In this document: positions 33,818 to 37,759 of the stretch, one piece after another | Layout of the letters: each line of letters opens with the position of its first letter | How positions within the stretch are numbered: the stretch's first letter is position 1 | From: Streptomyces inusitatus | Lineage (GTDB): Bacteria; Actinomycetota; Actinomycetes; Streptomycetales; Streptomycetaceae | Assembly: GCF_014651115.1 (NCBI RefSeq) | Contig: NZ_BMWG01000038.1 | Span: 1-37,759, forward strand | Reading direction: 5' to 3' | Length of the DNA stretch: 37,759 nt | Position numbers and translations under genes: made by a program | The notes under the pieces: generated by a model | Databases searched by the model: none | The model's input: only the letters and a program-made list of their open reading frames with translations | What the model was told of the DNA's origin: nothing

Positions 33818-34363
33818 TCAGTCCTGCATGCCCTCGGCGGCGCGGCGCTCGCGCAGCTCCATGATGGCGCGGCGGCGGGCCAGCCGGTGCGTACGGCGGA
33901 TCTGGGCCTCCTGGTGGCGGCGGCGGTCCCGCTCGGTCTCGGGGCGCACCGGGGGGACGGCCCGGGGCTTGCCCTCCGCGTCGACGGCGGCGAAGACGAG
34001 ATAGGCGGAGCCGACCTGCTGGGCGGGGGTCGACTCGTTCCAGCGCTCGGCCAGCACCCGGACCCCGACCTCCATGGAGGATCGTCCGGTCCAGTTGACC
34101 TGGGCCTTCACATGGACCAGATCTCCCACCCGGACCGGCTCCAGAAAGACCATCTCGTCCATCGAGGCGGTGACGGCGGGCCCGCCGGAGTGCCGGCCCG
34201 CGACCGCGCCCGCCGCGTCGTCCACCAGCTTCATGATCACACCGCCGTGCACCGTGCCCAGGAGGTTGGTGTCACTGCCGGTCATGATGTGACTCAGCGT
34301 GGTGCGGGAGGCCGAGGTGGGCTTGGCCTCGATCGCCGGGTCCGGAGGGAGCTGGTCTGTCAT
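33818..34363 (-). CDS. acyl-CoA thioesterase (hotdog fold)
   Basis: A 181-aa cytosolic protein of the acyl-CoA thioesterase hotdog family (YciA/BACH type), which hydrolyses fatty acyl-CoA to free acid and CoA. The core is visible as TNLLGTVHGGVIMKLVDDAAGAVAGRHSGGPAVTASMDEMVFLEPVRVGDLVHVKAQVNWTG in outline: N-x-G-x-VHGG-(x8)-D, then D-x-MVFLEPVRVGD. An Arg-rich helical C-terminal tail (about 135-181) follows and is typical of actinobacterial members. The start may be the ATG at 34363 (MTDQLPP) or one four codons earlier at 34375. It is divergent from LCP 6 and has no evident link to wall biosynthesis. Confidence 0.9.
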   Translation of the reverse strand: MTDQLPPDPAIEAKPTSASRTTLSHIMTGSDTNLLGTVHGGVIMKLVDDAAGAVAGRHSGGPAVTASMDEMVFLEPVRVGDLVHVKAQVNWTGRSSMEVGVRVLAERWNESTPAQQVGSAYLVFAAVDAEGKPRAVPPVRPETERDRRRHQEAQIRRTHRLARRRAIMELRERRAAEGMQD

Positions 34364-34491
34364 GCTCTCCACCATAAGCGGGGGTGTCGCCGCAGTTGCC
34401 CGAAGGGGGCGCGACCGGCGCATTGCATCAGCTTGGCTACAGGCCCGGCCCGATTCGCCACCCGCCCTGTCGGCGGCCCGCTGTGACCCGG

Positions 34492-34497
34492 CACACT
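34492..34497 (+). promoter_or_regulatory. -10 CACACT for a probable leaderless LCP 6 transcript
   Basis: CACACT ends 7 nt before the ATG at 34505, and no Shine-Dalgarno sequence precedes the start, so the mRNA probably begins at the ATG. Confidence 0.35.
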
Positions 34498-34504
34498 TGT
34501 TGTC

Positions 34505-35755
34505 ATGAACGATTGGCCCGATGGATACGGACGCGGCGGCCGGGGCTCGGAGCCCGAGGGCGCTCGCTCGATGCGCCATGTGCAGCGCCCTCCGGTCCCC
34601 CAGCAGCAGTCGCAGGGGTACGAGGACGGGTACCACTCCCCCTATGACAGCGGCTACAACACGGGCCAGGTCTACGGCGCGCCCGCCGGCGGCCCGGGCG
34701 CCGGGGGCGGCAACCGCTTCCCCGGCGGCGGAGGCCCCGCCGGGCCCCCGCCGCCCGCCGGGCCGCCGAAGCCGGCCCCCGACTGGCGCCGCCGGATAAA
34801 GATCGGCTCGCTGGTCCTGGTGGGAACGCTGCTGGTGGTCTCCGTCGGCACCTACTTCTGGGCGGACGGCCAGGTCCGCCGCGAGGTGGATCTCTCCAAG
34901 GTCATCGAGCGTCCGAAGGACGACGACTGCACGACGTATCTGATCGTCGGCTCGGACAGCCGCAAGGGCATGTCCGCCGAGGACAAGAAGCGGCTGCGCA
35001 CCGGCTCGGCCGAGGGCAAGCGCACCGACTCGATGATGATCCTCGCCGACTGTTCCGGCGGGACGACGATGATCTCGCTGCCGCGCGACTCGGACGTGGA
35101 GATCCCCTCCTTCAAGGGCTCCCAGTCCGGCAAGGTCTTCCCGGCCCAGGGCCGCCGGGTCAAGCTGAACGCGGCGTACGCGGAGGACGGCCCCGAGCTG
35201 CTGGTGCGCACCGTCGAGCACAACACGCATCTGCGCATCGACCACTACGCGGAGATCGGTTTCGCGGGCTTCGCGAATGTGGTGGACGCGATCGGCGGCG
35301 TGGAGCTGGACATCCCCAAGGCGTTCAAGGACAAGAAGTCCGGCGCGGACTTCGCGGCGGGCAAGCAGACGCTCGACGGGGAGCAGGCGCTCGCCTTCGT
35401 CCGCACCCGGTACGCCTTCGCGGAGGCCGATCTCGCGCGGACCAAGAACCAGCAGAAGTTCCTGGCGGCCCTGGCGAGCCAGACGGCGACGCCGGGGACG
35501 ATCCTCAACCCCTTCACCCTCTACCCGGTGCTGGGCGCGGGCCTCGACACCCTGATCGTCGACAAGGACATGTCCCTGTGGGACATGAGCCAGATGTTCT
35601 TCGCCATGAAGGGCGTCACCGGCGGCGACGGCAAGTCGATGAACATGCCCGTCGCCGGGAGCAACGGCGGGAACCTGGTCTGGGACAAGGCCAAGGTCGC
35701 CCAGATCGTCGGGCAGATCCAGAACGACGAGAAGGTGACGGTGTCGGGCAACTGA
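34505..35755 (+). CDS. LCP family protein 6
   Basis: A 416-aa type II membrane protein. The cytosolic tail is Gly/Pro/Tyr-rich (to about 95), followed by one membrane segment (about 99-118) and the LCP domain (TTYLIVGSDSRKG, RTDSMMILADC, SLPRDSDVEIPSF, DGEQALAFVRTRYAF). It has no LytR_C domain. It is the most divergent of the six: the last motif reads DLARTKNQQKF, with Lys in place of the usual Arg before NQQ, and it lacks the Cys shared by LCP 1-5. Its two Cys (DDDCTTY, ADCSGG) are elsewhere. Its mRNA is probably leaderless, and it ends at a strong terminator, so it is transcribed alone. Confidence 0.92.
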   Translation: MNDWPDGYGRGGRGSEPEGARSMRHVQRPPVPQQQSQGYEDGYHSPYDSGYNTGQVYGAPAGGPGAGGGNRFPGGGGPAGPPPPAGPPKPAPDWRRRIKIGSLVLVGTLLVVSVGTYFWADGQVRREVDLSKVIERPKDDDCTTYLIVGSDSRKGMSAEDKKRLRTGSAEGKRTDSMMILADCSGGTTMISLPRDSDVEIPSFKGSQSGKVFPAQGRRVKLNAAYAEDGPELLVRTVEHNTHLRIDHYAEIGFAGFANVVDAIGGVELDIPKAFKDKKSGADFAAGKQTLDGEQALAFVRTRYAFAEADLARTKNQQKFLAALASQTATPGTILNPFTLYPVLGAGLDTLIVDKDMSLWDMSQMFFAMKGVTGGDGKSMNMPVAGSNGGNLVWDKAKVAQIVGQIQNDEKVTVSGN

Positions 35756-35770
35756 CCCCGGTACGCGCCC

Positions 35771-35807
35771 GAGCGGGCCCCCTCCGTACGCCGGAGGGGG
35801 CCCGTTC
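35771..35807 (+). terminator. strong hairpin terminator after LCP 6
   Basis: A perfect 13-bp stem (35774-35786 with 35792-35804) has a 5-nt loop and extends three pairs outward (one G-U). It lies 15 bp past the stop. With the next gene convergent, it marks the end of the LCP region. Confidence 0.8.
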
Positions 35808-35847
35808 CGCGCTGTAAAGGGACTCGCCAGAAACGACGGCTCCCTCT

Positions 35848-36696
35848 TTACGTGGTGAGCGTGTGACGCGCCATGGTGATCAGGCGCTGAGCATCGGCGC
35901 CAAAGACCGCGGACTCACCCAGGGTGTCCCACACGCGCCGGTACAGGGCGACCGTGTCGGTGTCGTCCAACCAGAGTTCGGCGTGCCAGTCCTCTGTAAT
36001 CACCAGACGGTCGTCGAAGATCCAGAACGCATTGGCGGGAGGAACCCGTAGAACGGCGTTCAGGGGAACGATCCCGAGTCGGACGGTATCCATGCCCACA
36101 GCACCTATGAGGCGGTCCAGCTGGGCTGCCAGAACATCCGAGGGACACACCCGCGCCCGCAGCACTCCCTCCCACAGCAGGAGGTTCAGGCGGTTGCCCG
36201 AGCGGTACAGCCACTCTTGCCGCTTCATCCGGGCCCGTACCGCGTCCTCGGTGTCGCGGGGTGAGTTCTGGAGGGTGGAGTAGTGCTCGAAGACGGCACG
36301 AGCGTAGTCCGGGGTCTGCAGGAGGCCGTTCACGAGGAACGAATCCCACACGTGCAGTTCCCGGGCCCCGTCGGTGACCATGCTCCATCTCTCCTGCACG
36401 GGACGGTGGCCCTTCGCCAGCTGTCGGCGCCATGACCTGATGTGCGATTCAAAGCCCTGCAACCGGCCATGGAGTTCCTCGTACACCTCCGGATACCCCG
36501 TGGCGTCGACCCATGCCCTGAGGTCTTCCGCAGTGGGTGTCTGGCGACCGTTCTCCAGTTTGCTGACCTTCGACTGGGGCCAGCCGAGTCGCCGTGCCAA
36601 AAAGGTACCGGTGAGACGGCCGTTCGGGCTTTTGGAGCGCAGCTCTCGCAGCCTCCGCCCCAGGTCCTCACGCGCCCTCTGGTAGTCCGTGCTCAC
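35848..36696 (-). CDS. XRE-family regulator with DUF5753 domain
   Basis: A 282-aa DNA-binding protein. The N-terminal helix-turn-helix (about 8-65) shows LGRRLRELRSKS, FLARRLGWPQSKVSKLENGRQTPT. The rest is the DUF5753 sensor-like domain (about 95-275: FLVNGLLQTPDYARAVFEHYS, RMKRQEWLYR, FWIFDDRLVITEDWHAELWLDD). This architecture is that of WhiJ-like regulators, of which streptomycetes have dozens, usually next to a small partner protein; known cases influence development and antibiotic production. It starts with GTG 15 bp after the stop of its DUF6879 neighbour, so the two form an operon. Base composition is slightly lower in GC than the LCP region. Confidence 0.9.
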   Translation of the reverse strand: MSTDYQRAREDLGRRLRELRSKSPNGRLTGTFLARRLGWPQSKVSKLENGRQTPTAEDLRAWVDATGYPEVYEELHGRLQGFESHIRSWRRQLAKGHRPVQERWSMVTDGARELHVWDSFLVNGLLQTPDYARAVFEHYSTLQNSPRDTEDAVRARMKRQEWLYRSGNRLNLLLWEGVLRARVCPSDVLAAQLDRLIGAVGMDTVRLGIVPLNAVLRVPPANAFWIFDDRLVITEDWHAELWLDDTDTVALYRRVWDTLGESAVFGADAQRLITMARHTLTT

Positions 36697-36711
36697 CGGT
36701 ACTCGCGCTGC

Positions 36712-37458
36712 CTACTCGCTCGGCTCTGCTGTGAACTCCCGGTACGGCACGGCCTGATGCCACGCCGCGTCACGAACCATGGCGTACCGGACGACCTCGG
36801 AAGGTTCAGTGATCAGTTCCACGTCCACGAGGTTGTCCGCATCATCGAACCGCAGCAGCGCGACGAGTCGGCTGTCGAACAGCCAGAAGTCCTCCGAGGG
36901 GAGCTGAAGAGCTTCGGCGTGCGTACGCGACAGGTTCCGGATGTCCTCCCCGAGGGCTTGGTTCTTCTCCGCGTGCGCCGTGAGGTAACGCTGTCCGTCA
37001 GTGGGTGGCGTGTCAACGATCCGGACCCGGCCGACAATCGCTCCGCCTGCGGTCTTCGTCTTGATGTTTCGCGCCCATGGGGTGTCCAGGTCCCACACAG
37101 GGCGCTCGCCACGGAGAAATCGATCATACGTATCGCTGTTTTCGTCGGACGCGTACCTACGCCGGGTCTCCAGCCGCCATGCCGTGTGCTCGAAGTTCTC
37201 GAAGAGCTTGCCGAAGGCGTCAAGGCCGATAATGCGCGCTTGCCGGGACTTGTCCTTCGGGGTCCAGTCCACCAGCAGGTCTCGCGGCACGGCGATGGCG
37301 ATTTCACCCTCACTCAGGTGACGAAGCCGACCCACGTCTTCCGGGTCCGTCAGAGGCCGGCCCTGCACGATCACCTCGCCCGAGTCCAGGTCCTCGTGGA
37401 CCGCCGGGCACCCTCCTTCCCCTGACCCCGTGCCGTTGAAGCGCAGTCTGCGCGCCAT
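36712..37458 (-). CDS. DUF6879 family protein with an extra N-terminal module
   Basis: A 248-aa soluble protein. From about residue 80 on it is a DUF6879 protein (FEHTAWRLETRRRYASDEN, QALGEDIRNLSRTHAEALQLP, DFWLFDSRLVALLRFDD, VVRYAMVRDAAWHQAVPY), a family found beside XRE/DUF5753 regulators. Residues 1-70 (RFNGTGSGEGGCPAVHED, GRPLTDPEDVGRLRHLSEGE, IAVPRDLLVDW) resemble a small protein I know mostly as a separate gene at such loci, so this looks like a fusion; that is from memory, not a search. A clear GGAGAGG site precedes the ATG. It is the first gene of the operon with the regulator; function unknown. Confidence 0.8.
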   Translation of the reverse strand: MARRLRFNGTGSGEGGCPAVHEDLDSGEVIVQGRPLTDPEDVGRLRHLSEGEIAIAVPRDLLVDWTPKDKSRQARIIGLDAFGKLFENFEHTAWRLETRRRYASDENSDTYDRFLRGERPVWDLDTPWARNIKTKTAGGAIVGRVRIVDTPPTDGQRYLTAHAEKNQALGEDIRNLSRTHAEALQLPSEDFWLFDSRLVALLRFDDADNLVDVELITEPSEVVRYAMVRDAAWHQAVPYREFTAEPSE

Positions 37459-37544
37459 GCTCGATCACCTCTCCCGAGTCGGGCAATGAGAGACAGGGTG
37501 TCGGGAGCCGCTTGTGAATGTCGAGGCATCCTCAAGCATCGCGT

Positions 37545-37561
37545 GAGAATAACCGAGAATA
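37545..37561. promoter_or_regulatory. direct repeat, possible operator in the divergent promoter region
   Basis: GAGAATA occurs at 37545-37551 and 37555-37561, 10 bp apart (one helical turn), next to the palindrome GAATATTC (37557-37564). It sits in an A+T-rich pocket between the XRE operon and the divergent gene, where an autoregulating XRE protein would be expected to bind. Confidence 0.3.
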
Positions 37562-37588
37562 TTCACTTTTTGCTTGATATTCCGCTCC

Positions 37589-37594
37589 TAGAGT
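37589..37594 (+). promoter_or_regulatory. -10 TAGAGT of the rightward divergent promoter
   Basis: TAGAGT ends 7 nt before the ATG at 37602, which predicts a transcript start at that ATG. The -35 is poor (T-rich, about 37566-37572). Confidence 0.45.
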
Positions 37595-37601
37595 CCCGCT
37601 C

Positions 37602-37646
37602 ATGAATCGTCAGACGACGCGGAAGGCAGAAGGAGTCTCGTCATGA
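37602..37646 (+). CDS. candidate leaderless 14-codon upstream ORF
   Basis: A short ORF (MNRQTTRKAEGVSS) begins where the promoter predicts the first transcribed base and ends in a TGA that overlaps the ATG of the next gene (ATGA). It contains the GGAG ribosome-binding site of that gene. It could couple translation into the downstream gene. With 14 codons, chance is a real alternative. Confidence 0.35.
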   Translation: MNRQTTRKAEGVSS

Positions 37647-37759
37647 CAGCCATGGTGGAAATGCCTGTCGCTCTACGGCGCGGGCGAGACCTCGTAAGTC
37701 CTGAACTATTCGAGAAGGTGTCCGAATTCTGTGCGGAGGAATACGGTCACGAGCTGTCC
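37643..37759 (+). CDS. partial conserved protein, cut by the right edge
   Basis: The first 39 codons of a gene that continues beyond the window: MTAMVEMPVALRRGRDLVSP, then ELFEKVSEFCAEEYGHELS. A GGAG site lies about 8 nt before the ATG. Short proteins with a similar start (a hydrophobic opening, then RRG and LVSPELF) occur beside XRE/DUF5753 loci in streptomycetes; I know no function for them. It is divergent from the regulator operon and probably under its control. Confidence 0.6.
   Translation, partial: MTAMVEMPVALRRGRDLVSPELFEKVSEFCAEEYGHELS

Overview
The window is a high-GC actinobacterial chromosome segment, almost certainly Streptomyces. The evidence is extreme GC3 coding bias, an 87-aa WhiB with the classic WhiB sequence, fbiA/fbiB, GTG starts with GTGA overlaps, leaderless starts, and gene order matching the S. 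coelicolor ahcY-manA-whiB-fbiA region. The same order is partly kept in Mycobacterium tuberculosis from sahH to Rv3268. The left edge is the promoter/leader of an rRNA operon read leftwards; its 16S gene lies outside the window.

Region 1 (about 0.4-9.6 kb) is mostly on the minus strand: an unrecognised conserved protein, ahcY (SAH hydrolase), a CDF cation transporter, manA, a SIS-domain isomerase-like protein, a Trm112-like small protein, manB and a zincin-like protein. A DUF3499 zinc-binding-like protein faces the other way. manA, manB and a sugar-1-phosphate nucleotidyltransferase at 20.3-21.4 kb give a route from fructose-6-P to GDP-mannose.

Region 2 (9.7-15.4 kb, minus) is a translationally coupled pair, a 1195-aa GT2/multi-membrane protein followed by a secreted DUF5719 protein, and then whiB, a sporulation-septation regulator with its own terminator. 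Region 3 (15.8-19.0 kb, plus) is a cysteine dioxygenase preceded by a candidate 28-codon ORF with five Cys codons, then the overlapping F420 genes fbiA-fbiB. A convergent AlkA-like glycosylase follows, then a repeat-rich gap, then the nucleotidyltransferase and a secreted PGRP/amidase (minus).

Region 4 (23.0-35.8 kb, plus) is dominated by six LytR-CpsA-Psr (LCP) proteins, which attach glycopolymers to the cell wall. They are interrupted by a GT2 glycosyltransferase and a hotdog thioesterase on the minus strand. Two of the LCP genes (2 and 4) look like a duplication that includes their promoter regions. Region 5 (35.8-37.76 kb) is a different kind of locus: an XRE/DUF5753 regulator with a DUF6879 partner (minus), a lower-GC divergent promoter, and the start of another gene cut by the right edge.

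Together the window combines mannose activation, lipid-linked glycan assembly and LCP-mediated wall attachment with developmental (WhiB), F420 and cysteine metabolism. No complete rRNA or tRNA, insertion sequence, prophage or CRISPR array was seen.
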